A DNA stretch of 64,000 bases. Source: Actinomycetota bacterium. GTDB taxonomy: Bacteria > Actinomycetota > Actinomycetes > S36-B12 > UBA10799. The stretch is taken from assembly GCA_020636995.1 (NCBI GenBank), contig JACJWU010000002.1:310001-374000 (forward strand), given 5' to 3'. The notes beneath the pieces were generated by a model that saw only the letters and a list, made by a program, of their open reading frames with translations, was not told the DNA's origin and made no database searches. A program made the position numbers and the translations under genes. Each line of letters starts with the position of its first letter. Position 1 is the first letter of the stretch. Positions 52,158 to 63,006 of this stretch are shown piece by piece.

Positions 52158-54668
52158 CTACTTCTTGACCTTCCACTTCTTCGTGAACGAGTAGGACGTG
52201 AACGTGTCCGTGGCCGGCGCGCTCAACTTCAGGGTCACTTTCAACGTCTTCTTGCCCGTCGTCTTGATCGTGACCTTTCCCTTCTTGGAGATGGTGACCT
52301 TCGCGTACTTCTTGCCCTTGGGTTTGACAGTCACCTTGGCCTTGGCCTTCTGGCCGGCGTTCGTCTTGACGGACTTCTTCAGGAGAACTGTCTTGCCCTT
52401 GGACTTGATCTTCTTGGGGGTCTTCACCGTCGCCGTCTGCGCGGCGCTCTGCGGTGTCACCGCCGCCGTCGACGCGCTCGGCGGTCCATCGCCCAGCGCG
52501 TTCGTGGCGACCACCGAGAAGGTGTAGGCCTGACCGTTGGTCAGCCCTGGCACGGTGCAGCCGGTCCCGGCCGTCGTGCAGCTCGCGCCTCCCGGTGCAG
52601 AGGTCACCGTGTACTTCGTGATCGCTACACCCCCGTCGTTGGCAGGTGGCGACCAGACCACGGACGCCTCGGTGTTGCCCGGGGTCGCAGAGGCGGATTG
52701 GGGTGCGCCAGGTGGACCCACCGGCGTCACTGGTGCCGAGGGCGCACTGGCCACGCTGTCGCCGGCATCGTTGCGTGCCTTGACCGTGAAGGTGTATGCC
52801 TGGCCGTTGGTGAGCCCGGCGACCGTGCACTTCAGCGGGTCGGGATCTGACCCGGGTGTCGTGGAGCAGGTGGCGCCGCCGGGGGAGGCGGTGACCGTGT
52901 ACTTCCAGACCGGCAGGTCGGGCACCGTGGTGGCGGCCGCGAAACTCACCCCGACACTCCCATTGCCCGGCGTGCCGCTGATCGACAACGGTGCGGATGG
53001 CTTGGTGCCGTCGCATCCCGGGAACTTGAAGTTCGCGATCCTGGTTCGCCACGCGTTACCGGTGTTGTTGCTCTGCACGTACTCGTTGGTGTACCAGAAC
53101 GTGCAGTCGTCGACGGGGTCGACGTTCATCGCCGAGTAGTCGCCCCAGCGACCGGAGTACGTGGTGTCGACACTTGACTGGACGCCACCCCCGGTCATGA
53201 TGACGGACTCCGCCTGCGCCATCTGGTCCATGGGGTCCCAGACCTTGCGCCCGATGTACCGGATGGACGGGAACGAGTTTGGTCCAGCAGTGGCATTGGA
53301 CGTGCTGTAACCCAGCGCAGTGTTGCCCTGCTTGTCCATCGCGATGGAGCCCATCCACCGGAAAGTGCTGTTGTCCGGGTCGGCCGTGACGCCATCCTGA
53401 TAGACCTGCGGGGTTCCGGCGTTCGGTTGGCGGATCTCGTACCAGCCGATCCCGGTCTGACTGGTCAGACCGACATTGCCATCCATGGCGACGGTGTGGT
53501 TCGTCACGAGCGACTCGTGATCGCCGAAGTTCCGGTACGCCAAACGGAACATCGTGCGACCGCCGAGAGATTCGAGGCGCTGGGTCGTGCCCGGCTGCGG
53601 GACGCAACGCCCCCGTTCTGTCCCCAGCCAACACGCACCTGTGTAGGGCGACACTGGCAGGTAGATGGGGCCCGTGTAGGTCGAGTTACCGGGGGTGGTC
53701 CAGTCGACGTGGAACTTGTACATCGTCAGTTTGTCGTTGGCAGACCAGTGCTCGCTGAGGATGTAGTTGGGCGATCCTGCCGGCGGGGGTGTGGATCCGT
53801 CGGCGTCGGACGGGAGTTGGGACCACTCCTCAGCCCTGTCGAAGCACACCTGGGTGGTGGGTGCTCCGACGAGCATCTTGGATCGATCCAGTGCGCAGGT
53901 CTTGGCGCCGGCGAAGTCCGAGTCGAACATGTTGTACGTGACGTAGTAGCCGTCGGGCCACACGCCGAACTTCGGGTAGTCCGGGAAATCCGTGAACGTG
54001 GCCTGGTACCGGTGCCAAGCGCCTGTGGGGTCGGCTGTCTGGGAGACGGCGATGCACTCGTGGTAGGCGGCACCGCTCACCGAGAACTGGGAAACGAGCC
54101 ATCGGTCGGCGAATTGGTCGTGCAGGACGATCGGGTCGCCGTTGTTCGTCGTCCCGCAATCCCCGACGCCGCTCCAGATAGTGTTGTTGGGGATCGGTCC
54201 CAGGAGGCTCGTTCCCGACTTGTTCCAGATCTGCATATACACATTGGTCATCTGCACGTAGTGGTTCGGGCCGACGTCCCCGACCGTATCCGGGGGGTTG
54301 TACCCCGCGATGTTGCTGAGGCCCTCGAAACTGCCATCAATCGCAGGCATGTCGGCACCTGGTGCAGGGCCGGTGTCTGTGGGGACGACCGGAGGAACCC
54401 AGGTCCCGCCATTCTTCACCGCATCGATCCGGTCCTGCGGAATGGGCCGGTTGATCACCGCGCGCGGGTTCGACGGCAGGGTGGCACGTTGACTCGCACG
54501 GGCCAACTGCCGCAGGGGAGCCGAAGGTCCAAGGGAGGTGATCTCCGAGACTTCGGGGCTCGTGTCGACGGCGGGTCCGCCGGAGTTGGCGACGACTGGC
54601 GACGCGATGACGGCGCCCCCCAGAAGTGCCAGCGTGGAGAGGATCGATGCGATGTGTCGTCGTGCCAT
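52158..54668 (-). CDS. Large secreted protein with two fibronectin III domains and a Lys-rich tail
   Basis: 836 residues with a signal peptide (ILSTLALLGGAVIASPVVA). The central 450 residues contain GYNPPDTVGDVGPNHYVQMT and FRWMGSIAMDKQGNTALGYS, a family of exported propeller-like proteins of unknown function. Two fibronectin III domains follow (SPGGATCSTTPGSDPDP; SAPGGASCTTAGTGCTV). The last 100 residues are strongly basic (KTPKKIKSKGKTVLLKKSVK, KVTISKKGKVTIKTTGKK) and end in Trp-Lys-Val-Lys-Lys. The tail resembles that of the DUF11 protein at 19278. It is probably a cell-surface or adhesion protein. Confidence 0.82.
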   Translation of the reverse strand: MARRHIASILSTLALLGGAVIASPVVANSGGPAVDTSPEVSEITSLGPSAPLRQLARASQRATLPSNPRAVINRPIPQDRIDAVKNGGTWVPPVVPTDTGPAPGADMPAIDGSFEGLSNIAGYNPPDTVGDVGPNHYVQMTNVYMQIWNKSGTSLLGPIPNNTIWSGVGDCGTTNNGDPIVLHDQFADRWLVSQFSVSGAAYHECIAVSQTADPTGAWHRYQATFTDFPDYPKFGVWPDGYYVTYNMFDSDFAGAKTCALDRSKMLVGAPTTQVCFDRAEEWSQLPSDADGSTPPPAGSPNYILSEHWSANDKLTMYKFHVDWTTPGNSTYTGPIYLPVSPYTGACWLGTERGRCVPQPGTTQRLESLGGRTMFRLAYRNFGDHESLVTNHTVAMDGNVGLTSQTGIGWYEIRQPNAGTPQVYQDGVTADPDNSTFRWMGSIAMDKQGNTALGYSTSNATAGPNSFPSIRYIGRKVWDPMDQMAQAESVIMTGGGVQSSVDTTYSGRWGDYSAMNVDPVDDCTFWYTNEYVQSNNTGNAWRTRIANFKFPGCDGTKPSAPLSISGTPGNGSVGVSFAAATTVPDLPVWKYTVTASPGGATCSTTPGSDPDPLKCTVAGLTNGQAYTFTVKARNDAGDSVASAPSAPVTPVGPPGAPQSASATPGNTEASVVWSPPANDGGVAITKYTVTSAPGGASCTTAGTGCTVPGLTNGQAYTFSVVATNALGDGPPSASTAAVTPQSAAQTATVKTPKKIKSKGKTVLLKKSVKTNAGQKAKAKVTVKPKGKKYAKVTISKKGKVTIKTTGKKTLKVTLKLSAPATDTFTSYSFTKKWKVKK

Positions 54669-54751
54669 GGTGCCTCCTGAGACTCCGGCAACGCTACTCC
54701 TCCAAGATCGTCACTGCCAAGAGTCTGTGAGTTCACGTGTTCTCCGGGGAG

Positions 54752-54768
54752 GCGGCACGAGTTGCCGC
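54752..54768 (-). terminator. Possible hairpin after prpE
   Basis: GCGGCA and TGCCGC (54752-54757 and 54763-54768) form a 6-bp stem with a 5-base loop, 32 bases past the prpE stop on the minus strand. There is no T-tract. It is weak evidence for a terminator. Confidence 0.3.
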
Positions 54769-54799
54769 AGGTCCCTATCGCTTCGCGCCAAGCGCAGAC

Positions 54800-56671
54800 T
54801 CACCCCGTCAGGAACGGCGTGATGTCCTCGAGCACCCGCACGTCCTCGATCGTCGAGGGCACCGGCTCCTCGCGGCCGTCGGCGATGCCGCGCATCGTCT
54901 TGCGCAGGATCTTGCCGGAACGGGTCTTGGGCAGCCCCGGCACGACCACCACTTCCTTCATGGCGGCCACCGGTCCCACGAGTTGACGCACCGTGGCAAC
55001 CACCTGCTTGCTCAGCTCTTCCGGCTCCACGTCGGCGCCGGACTTCAGCACCACGAAGGCCCGCGGGCTCTGGCCCTTCATCGCGTCGTGCACGCCGATC
55101 ACCGCGCATTCGGCCACCGCGGGGTGGGTGGCGATGGCGGCCTCGATGACACCGGTGGACAGGCGGTGGCCTGCGACGTTGATCACGTCGTCGGTTCGGC
55201 CCAGCACGTACAGGTACCCGTCGTCATCGACGTAGCCGCCGTCCCCGGTGGTGTAGTAGCCGGGGAACGCGGACAGGTAGCCGTCGAGGTAGCGCTGATC
55301 GGCATGCCACAAGGTGGGCAGCGTGCCCGGGGGCAGCGGCAGGCGGATCACGATGCTGCCTTCGGTGTTCGCCGGAACCTCCTGCCCTTGCCCGTCGAGG
55401 ACGCGTACGTCGTAGCCGGGCACCGGGACCGAGGGTGAGCCTTCCTTGAGCGGTAGCGGCTCTAGTCCGCGGGGGTTGGCCGCGATCGGCCAGCCGGTCT
55501 CGGTCTGCCACCAGTTGTCCACCACCGGCACGCCGAGCACCCGCGTCGCCCACTGATAGGTGTCAGGATCAAGTCGCTCGCCGGCCAGGAACAGCGCTTT
55601 CAGGCTCGAGGTGTCGTGTTCGGCGATGAGCGCCCCTTCCGGGTCCTCCTTGCGGATCGCGCGGATCGCGGTGGGAGCGGTGAACAGTCCTTTGACGCCG
55701 TAGTCGGCGATCACCCGCCAGAAGGCAGCGGCATCGGGAGTGCCCACCGGCTTGCCCTCGTAGATGATCGATGTCGCGCCGACGATCAACGGCGCGTACA
55801 CGATGTAGGAATGGCCGACCACCCAGCCGACGTCGGAGGCCGCCCACCAGGTGTCGCCGGGTCCTATGTCGTAGACGTTCGCCATGGACCAGGCCAGGGC
55901 GACCGCGTGGCCGCCATTGTCCCGCACGATGCCTTTCGGCTTCCCCGTGGTGCCGGAGGTGTACAGGATGTACAAGGGGTCGGTGGCCGCAACGTCCGTG
56001 CATCCCACCGGGACGGCCCGGGCCACCAACTCCTGCCAGTCATGGTCCTTGTCGCCCATCTCCGCGTGCAGTTGCGGGCGTTGCAGGATCACGCAGGCGT
56101 CGGGGGAGTGGGTGGCCTGCGAGAGTGCGTCGTCCAGCAGTGGCTTGTAGGCCACGACACGGTTCGGCTCGATCCCGCAGGACGCCGAGAGGATCACCTT
56201 GGGCTCGGCGTCGTCGATCCGAGCGGCGAGTTCATGGGCCGCGAACCCGCCGAAGACCACCGAGTGCACAGCGCCGACCCGAGCGCACGCCAGCATGGCG
56301 ATGACGGCCTCCGGCACCATCGGCATGGACAACACGACCCGGTCGCCAGCGGCCACCCCGAGGTCGGTCAGCACCCCGGCGAACGTCGACACCTCGTCGA
56401 GTAGTTGGGCATAGGTCAGCGTGCGTGCACTGTCGGTCACCGGGCTCACGTAGTGCAGCGCCGGCTGATCGCCGCGGCCGGCCTCAACATGCCTGTCCAC
56501 GGCGTTGTAGCAGGTGTTGAGGACGCCATCGGAGAACCAGCGGAACAGTGGTGCCGCGGAGTCGTCGCAGATGACCGTGGGTTCGGTCGTCCACTCGACC
56601 GCTGTCGCGGCGTCACCCCAGAATCCGTTCGGATCGCTCAGGCTGCGCTCGTACTCGTGCTTGTAGCCCAT
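54800..56671 (-). CDS. prpE: Propionyl-CoA synthetase
   Basis: 623 residues from ATG 56671, which has GGAGGAG six bases upstream. It is an ANL-superfamily enzyme: YTSGTTGKPKGIVRDNGGH (the VRDNGGH part is typical of PrpE rather than Acs), WWQTETGWPI, YTTGDGGYVDDDGYLY and the catalytic, acetylation-prone Lys in KTRSGKILRK. It makes propionyl-CoA from propionate, ATP and CoA and thus feeds the methylmalonyl-CoA steps (mce, meaB). Acetate may also be used. Two tiny ORFs precede it; the nearest one overlaps its start codon. Confidence 0.92.
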   Translation of the reverse strand: MGYKHEYERSLSDPNGFWGDAATAVEWTTEPTVICDDSAAPLFRWFSDGVLNTCYNAVDRHVEAGRGDQPALHYVSPVTDSARTLTYAQLLDEVSTFAGVLTDLGVAAGDRVVLSMPMVPEAVIAMLACARVGAVHSVVFGGFAAHELAARIDDAEPKVILSASCGIEPNRVVAYKPLLDDALSQATHSPDACVILQRPQLHAEMGDKDHDWQELVARAVPVGCTDVAATDPLYILYTSGTTGKPKGIVRDNGGHAVALAWSMANVYDIGPGDTWWAASDVGWVVGHSYIVYAPLIVGATSIIYEGKPVGTPDAAAFWRVIADYGVKGLFTAPTAIRAIRKEDPEGALIAEHDTSSLKALFLAGERLDPDTYQWATRVLGVPVVDNWWQTETGWPIAANPRGLEPLPLKEGSPSVPVPGYDVRVLDGQGQEVPANTEGSIVIRLPLPPGTLPTLWHADQRYLDGYLSAFPGYYTTGDGGYVDDDGYLYVLGRTDDVINVAGHRLSTGVIEAAIATHPAVAECAVIGVHDAMKGQSPRAFVVLKSGADVEPEELSKQVVATVRQLVGPVAAMKEVVVVPGLPKTRSGKILRKTMRGIADGREEPVPSTIEDVRVLEDITPFLTG

Positions 56672-56790
56672 CACTTCTCCTCCATGCGGTGTGCCGCCAA
56701 GTGTTCCGCAAGAACCCGACGGGTGGCCACGGCTTGGTGGCTGAGGTAGACGAACGGGCTGTCTTGATGGACGAGCGGTGTGCCGGACAC
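56671..56790 (-). CDS. Putative 39-residue small protein coupled to prpE
   Basis: GTG 56790 opens a 39-codon frame (VSGTPLVHQDSPFVYLSHQA ... AEHLAAHRMEEK). Its TGA overlaps the prpE ATG as TGATG, and its last codons contain the prpE ribosome-binding site (GGAGGAG inside MEEK). About 77% of third codon positions are G or C, as expected of a real gene here. No domain is recognised; the C-terminal half is likely an amphipathic helix. It could be a leader peptide or a small partner. The weak point is the lack of a clear ribosome-binding site before the GTG. Confidence 0.5.
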   Translation of the reverse strand: MSGTPLVHQDSPFVYLSHQAVATRRVLAEHLAAHRMEEK

Positions 56791-56808
56791 ACCCGGCAGG
56801 CAGACGGT

Positions 56809-56982
56809 TCAGGCCCGTGAGTTGCCCGAGGAGCTGGATTGGACGAGCCTGTGCGAGTGCGCGCGACGAGTGCGTGCGGCGAGCACGTCGCGGCGCTTCT
56901 GACGCATCTCGTCGAATCGCGTGGTCTGGACGACGGCAAGCATGAACAGGATGAAGAGGAGGACCTGTGGGCTGATCTCCAT
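56809..56982 (-). CDS. Putative 57-residue small membrane protein
   Basis: ATG 56982 is preceded by AAAGGAG with a 6-base spacer, a strong ribosome-binding site. The frame reads MEISPQVLLFILFMLAVVQ (one membrane helix), then TTRFDEMRQKRRDVLAARTR (a basic amphipathic helix) and a Ser-rich end. About 84% of third positions are G or C. It ends 18 bases before the 39-residue ORF, so 57-aa ORF, 39-aa ORF and prpE form a likely operon. No homologue is recalled. Confidence 0.62.
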   Translation of the reverse strand: MEISPQVLLFILFMLAVVQTTRFDEMRQKRRDVLAARTRRAHSHRLVQSSSSGNSRA

Positions 56983-57152
56983 GATCCGCTCCTTTCATCT
57001 CCTTTAGGTTCGGCTCGACTGCCGCAGGACATTAGGCCAGACGGGCGACGAATCGTGGCGGGAGTGAGGTGCTGCCGGTACCCGGGCAAGTTCCCGCGCA
57101 CTCCCCGGGCCGGGCGAAACCGGCGTACGGTGGGCAGTGGGAGTGGTGCGCG

Positions 57153-57341
57153 ATGGGTAACAAGAACTCCAACGCTTCGGCCGCCGGGGGCGGGGCCATC
57201 TACGGTCTGGGCATCTTCGGGGCCTGGTTCTGGTTCTTCGGTCAGGCGGATTCCTTCTGGGAGTACGTCTGGGCCTTCTTCCAGGGCATCTTCTGGCCCG
57301 CCTTCATGGTCTACGAGGTGTTCAAGGTACTCAGCGGCTGA
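57153..57341 (+). CDS. Small aromatic-rich membrane protein
   Basis: 62 residues from ATG 57153. A short polar start (MGNKNSNASAAGGG) is followed by two hydrophobic, Trp/Phe-rich segments (IYGLGIFGAWFWFFGQA and WAFFQGIFWPAFMVYEVF). No catalytic residues are seen. Its stop lies 11 bases before the debranching-enzyme GTG, suggesting co-transcription. Similar tiny membrane proteins occur in other actinobacteria, but the function is unknown. Confidence 0.68.
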   Translation: MGNKNSNASAAGGGAIYGLGIFGAWFWFFGQADSFWEYVWAFFQGIFWPAFMVYEVFKVLSG

Positions 57342-57351
57342 GCGAGATCAC

Positions 57352-59421
<2,070 letters not shown>

Positions 59422-59428
59422 GCCGTTA

Positions 59429-59896
59429 CTAGCGGGTGGCCTTGAACGGAGAGAACCCCGTGCCCGCGTCGGCCGAGCAGCCGTCCCCGAAACTGATTCC
59501 GATGTTGCCGCTGGTGCGGGTGGCCTTGCGGTTCACGATGCCGGTGATGAAGACGCCGATCTTGCGGTCTTCTGTCAACTGGCCGTCACGGGAGAAGTAG
59601 ACGTTGGTCCGGGTCCGGGGGTTGAAGGGGTTGGGCCCCTTCTCGACCTTCATCGTCCCGACCGTGCCATTGATCCGACCGCCCGGGGTGGCGCCGAAGC
59701 AGGTGAATGCCACGCGGCGGAACTCGAAGCTCTTGATCCGCAACGGATCCCCGCCCACGCGCTGCACCTTGATGATGATCTTCGACCCGGGGTTGGACTC
59801 GATGGTGCCGGTCAGAGTGTGGGTCTCGGCCGTGGCCGGTGATGCGATGCTCAACGCAGCGAGCATGATTGCGCCGATCAGCGTCGTCCTCGACAT
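59429..59896 (-). CDS. Secreted protein of unknown function
   Basis: 155 residues with a signal peptide (IGAIMLAALSIASPATA). ATG 59896 has GGAAGGAA about six bases upstream. The mature part is beta-rich with two Cys residues (VAFTCFGATPG and GDGCSADAG), possibly a disulfide. Phrases such as GSKIIIKVQRVGGDPLRIKS suggest a small beta-barrel. It converges on glgX with a 7-base gap. No family is recognised. Confidence 0.72.
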   Translation of the reverse strand: MSRTTLIGAIMLAALSIASPATAETHTLTGTIESNPGSKIIIKVQRVGGDPLRIKSFEFRRVAFTCFGATPGGRINGTVGTMKVEKGPNPFNPRTRTNVYFSRDGQLTEDRKIGVFITGIVNRKATRTSGNIGISFGDGCSADAGTGFSPFKATR

Positions 59897-59961
59897 GCGC
59901 GTTCCTTCCGGTCGATGTCTAGTGAGGGTACGCGCTGCGGGCTGTCGCTACCACCGTGCGT

Positions 59962-60579
59962 TCACAACCCCCGGCCCTGCGCCCACCGCGCGAGTTCGCG
60001 GCGGTTGCTCAACTGCAGTTTGCGCAGCACAGCCGACATATGTGTCTCCACCGTCTTCACGCTGAGGAACAACTCCTCGGCGGTCTCCCGGTAGGTGTAG
60101 CCACGGGCGATCAGTCGCATGACGTCACGCTCGCGGGCGGTGAGCCGGTCGAGTTCGTCGTCGGAGGCGGCGGCGGATCCCGTGAACGCGTCGAGGACGA
60201 AACCGGCAAGGCGAGGGCTGAACACGGCATCCCCGACCGCGACTTTGCGGATGGCATCGGCCAACTCGTCCGCCGTGATGTCCTTCGTCACATAGCCCCG
60301 TGCACCGAGTCGCACCACCGCGATCACGTCCTCAGCGGCATCCGACACGGACAGCGCCAGGAACCGGTAGGAGCCGTGGCACTGGCGTAGTACCTCTTGG
60401 GCGTTGCCGCCGGGCAGATGCACGTCAAGCAGGACCACGTCGGGATCGGTGCGTGCGATCGTCTGCACCGCACCCGCGACATCGGCGGCCTCGCCGACCT
60501 CCTCGATATCGTCCGGGAGGCCGCCGCGGATTCCGGCCCGGACCATCTCGTGGTCGTCGACGATCACAAGTCGGATCAT
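59962..60579 (-). CDS. LuxR-type response regulator of the PspC two-component system
   Basis: 205 residues. The receiver has VDDHEMVRAG, the phospho-acceptor Asp52 in VVLLDVHLPGG and the Lys in GYVTKDI. The NarL/LuxR HTH is LTARERDVMRLIARGYTYRE followed by VKTVETHMSAVLRKLQLSNR. Its ATG overlaps the kinase stop by 4 bases. The partner kinase carries a PspC domain, and a PspC-toastrack gene lies divergently, so it probably controls an envelope-stress response of the LiaR/VraR kind. Confidence 0.93.
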   Translation of the reverse strand: MIRLVIVDDHEMVRAGIRGGLPDDIEEVGEAADVAGAVQTIARTDPDVVLLDVHLPGGNAQEVLRQCHGSYRFLALSVSDAAEDVIAVVRLGARGYVTKDITADELADAIRKVAVGDAVFSPRLAGFVLDAFTGSAAASDDELDRLTARERDVMRLIARGYTYRETAEELFLSVKTVETHMSAVLRKLQLSNRRELARWAQGRGL

Positions 60580-61697
60580 GACGACCTCGGCAGCGTCAAG
60601 GTGACCTCGGTGCCACGGTCATCCGAGCGGATCTCGCAGGTGCCACCCGCACGTTGCATCCGACCCCGCATCGATTCGGTGATCCCGTGTCGGTCGGCCG
60701 GCACCTGCTCGGGTGAAAACCCGGCTCCGCGATCGCGCACGTAGACACGGATGTCGTCGTCCACTTCGGCGTAGACGCTGATCGGGCCCCCGGCATGCTT
60801 GGCCGCGTTGAGGATCGCTTCGCCTGTGGCGGCCACCAGTGCCCGGCCGCGCTCGTCCAGCGCGAGGTCCCCGACGCAGACCGTCTCGATCGCCACGGGG
60901 TAATCCTCCTCCACGCGCGCCGCAAGGTTCTGCAGTGCCGCAGTCAGGGCCTGGTCGGGGTCTCCACCGGGTTCGTACAACCATGAGCGCAAGTGCCGTT
61001 CCTCGGCCCGGGCCAGACGGACGACCCGGTCGGGGTCGTCGGCATGCCGGCGGATCAGGGTCAGGGTCTGCAGCACCGAGTCGTGAACCTGGGTGGCCAA
61101 CTCCGCGCGGGTCTGCGACCGGACGCGCTCCTGGCGCTCCTCGGTGAGTTCTCGGTAGAGCCCGGCGATCCAGGGCATCGCGATGAGGGTGACACCGACC
61201 AGCAACAGGATCGCCACGGCGGCGACGCTGAGCACGGATCTCAGCCCGAGCCCGGTGGCCGCGAGGGCGAAGACACCGAGGACGACCAGCAGTAGGCCCA
61301 GTAGGAGGGCCGACCATTGCATGCCGTCAGGTCGAAGCCTGCCCGATGGGCGTACCCGGGTCCACACCACCGTCGCACCGATGGCCATCACCGCCAGCGG
61401 CAGTCCGATCCGCATCCAGGGATCACCCGGTATGAGCAGGAACCCGCCGATCACCAGTGCTGCGAAGGCCAGCAGGCGGGCGGTGTCGGAGTTGTCCTCC
61501 TCGCGTGGCGGCAGCACTGCCCAGTACGCCGCGTAGGCGACCACGCCGATCCCGCCGAACACGGCCAGGATGACGAACAGGGCGCGTACGGCGGCCACGG
61601 GCCATCCGAGATGTTCCGCGAGCCCGGCCGCCACCCCGCCGATCCATCGCCCATCCGTCTCGCGGTACGCCCGTCGTACGGAGTAGGTGGTGGCCAC
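60576..61697 (-). CDS. PspC-domain histidine kinase (HisKA_3 type)
   Basis: 373 residues. The N-terminal PspC domain (RWIGGVAAGLAEHLGWPVAA, with a membrane helix at 42-62) is followed by two to four more helices (75-115 and 130-178). The dimerisation helix has His205 in ATQVHDSVLQTLTLIRR, and the HATPase domain has AILNAAKHAGGP and GITESMRGRM. Kinases of this type sense envelope stress through PspC. The divergent gene encodes a second PspC protein. The promoter gap contains two CCCTG...CAGGG inverted repeats. Confidence 0.93.
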   Translation of the reverse strand: MATTYSVRRAYRETDGRWIGGVAAGLAEHLGWPVAAVRALFVILAVFGGIGVVAYAAYWAVLPPREEDNSDTARLLAFAALVIGGFLLIPGDPWMRIGLPLAVMAIGATVVWTRVRPSGRLRPDGMQWSALLLGLLLVVLGVFALAATGLGLRSVLSVAAVAILLLVGVTLIAMPWIAGLYRELTEERQERVRSQTRAELATQVHDSVLQTLTLIRRHADDPDRVVRLARAEERHLRSWLYEPGGDPDQALTAALQNLAARVEEDYPVAIETVCVGDLALDERGRALVAATGEAILNAAKHAGGPISVYAEVDDDIRVYVRDRGAGFSPEQVPADRHGITESMRGRMQRAGGTCEIRSDDRGTEVTLTLPRSS

Positions 61698-61721
61698 GAT
61701 CCTGATTGTGGCGCACCTGCG

Positions 61722-61764
61722 ACCCTGGGGGATCAGGGCTGGACCCTGAGATCGGAATCAGGGT
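61722..61764. promoter_or_regulatory. Paired inverted repeats in the divergent PspC promoter
   Basis: CCCTG at 61723-61727 with CAGGG at 61734-61738, and CCCTG at 61744-61748 with CAGGG at 61759-61763, form two consecutive inverted repeats. They lie in the 112-bp region between the kinase gene and the PspC-toastrack gene. They are good candidates for autoregulatory sites of the LuxR-type regulator encoded next door. Confidence 0.4.
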
Positions 61765-61809
61765 GGTCACCGGATGTGGGCCACCCCCCGATGGCGGCAC
61801 CGTGGAGGC

Positions 61810-63006
61810 ATGAGTGAAACAACGATCAACATGACCCAACCGCCACCTCCACCTGCAGCACCGAGATTGTTGCGGCGCAGTTCGACCGACCGGATCTTCG
61901 GTGGTGTCTGCGGCGGACTCGGCCGGTATTGGAACGTCGATCCGGTGGTCCTGCGGGTCGTCTTCGGCGTCTCGCTGCTCCTGGGTGGCTTCGGGCTCTT
62001 CGCCTACCTCGCGATGTGGCTGCTCGTCCCCGACGAGAGCGCGCCGCCGACCGCTCGGGTCAGCCAGTCCTGGGGACTGCGGATCCTCGGCGCCGGTACG
62101 GCCTTCATCGCTGCGATGATCGGCTTGGGCCTGCTGTTCAGCGACTCGATCGGTGGTGGCGGCGTCCTCCTCGGCGCTCTGCTCGCCGGCGTGGTCGTCT
62201 GGATCGTGATGAGCCAGAGGGGCGGCGGATCGCCGGCGGCGACACCTGCGGCGCCTGCCGAGCCCGTGGGATACGCCTACGGCGGTGATGGTGGCTACAC
62301 GGCGACGACCGCCCTGCCCGCGCCACCGGTGCCCCCCGCCCCACCGCGAGAGCGCTCCTACCTCGGTCTGATCGGTCTGTTCGCCGCAGTTGCGGCCTCA
62401 GGGGTCGCGATCCTGCTCGGGGGCGGTGCCACCGTGGTGATGGCGGCAGCTCTGCTGGCCCTCGGGGTCACGATGTTGGTGGGTGGCTTCTACGGGCGCG
62501 CGAAGTGGTTGCTGGTCTTCGCGATCCCGCTGCTGATGCTGCTCGCCGTGGTGTCCCAGGTCGAGCGCGCGGATCTGTCGGCCGGACAGCGGGTCTGGGA
62601 GCCGACGACGGCCGGCGAGACGTATTCGCTGACCCTCGGGACCGTGGACGTGGACTTCGCACAGTGGCAGGGAGCACCCGTGGCCGGCGATGAGGTGACC
62701 ATCGACATGGGAGTCGGCGAGGTCCGGGTTGCGGCTCCCCGCAACTGGGACGTCGAATTGGTCACGACCCTTGACCGCGCCGATGTGCGCGTCGACGGGG
62801 ATCGGGCACGTGGCCGTACGGTGGCCGGCGAGCAGGTGGTGACGATCCCGGCGTCGTCCGGCACAGCCGACGGCACACTGCGCCTCAATGTGGACATGCA
62901 GGCCGGGGAGGTCATCGTTCGAACCGGTGCACCGGCAGTGGGGGAGCCGACACCGGAGGCCAGCGAGAAGACCACGAAGCAGGACAAGAAGGAGAAGGCG
63001 GCATGA
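61810..63006 (+). CDS. PspC-domain membrane protein with C-terminal toastrack (LiaF-like) domain
   Basis: 398 residues from ATG 61810, which has GGAGG directly upstream. A Pro-rich start is followed by a PspC domain (RRSSTDRIFGGVCGGLGRYW, helix at 50-75). Several more helices follow, then a soluble beta domain at about 275-380 (LTLGTVDVDFAQW, VTIDMGVGEVRVAAPRNWDV, LNVDMQAGEVIVR) typical of LiaF/toastrack folds. A Lys-rich tail ends the protein. It faces the PspC kinase/regulator operon and probably adjusts its signal. The following small gene overlaps by 4 bases. Confidence 0.88.
   Translation: MSETTINMTQPPPPPAAPRLLRRSSTDRIFGGVCGGLGRYWNVDPVVLRVVFGVSLLLGGFGLFAYLAMWLLVPDESAPPTARVSQSWGLRILGAGTAFIAAMIGLGLLFSDSIGGGGVLLGALLAGVVVWIVMSQRGGGSPAATPAAPAEPVGYAYGGDGGYTATTALPAPPVPPAPPRERSYLGLIGLFAAVAASGVAILLGGGATVVMAAALLALGVTMLVGGFYGRAKWLLVFAIPLLMLLAVVSQVERADLSAGQRVWEPTTAGETYSLTLGTVDVDFAQWQGAPVAGDEVTIDMGVGEVRVAAPRNWDVELVTTLDRADVRVDGDRARGRTVAGEQVVTIPASSGTADGTLRLNVDMQAGEVIVRTGAPAVGEPTPEASEKTTKQDKKEKAA

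Noticed and set aside
56839..57351. 5' extension of glgX by about 170 codons
   Set aside because: The extension overlaps the small membrane-protein gene at 57153 and lacks domain content; GTG 57352 starts just before the CBM48 domain.
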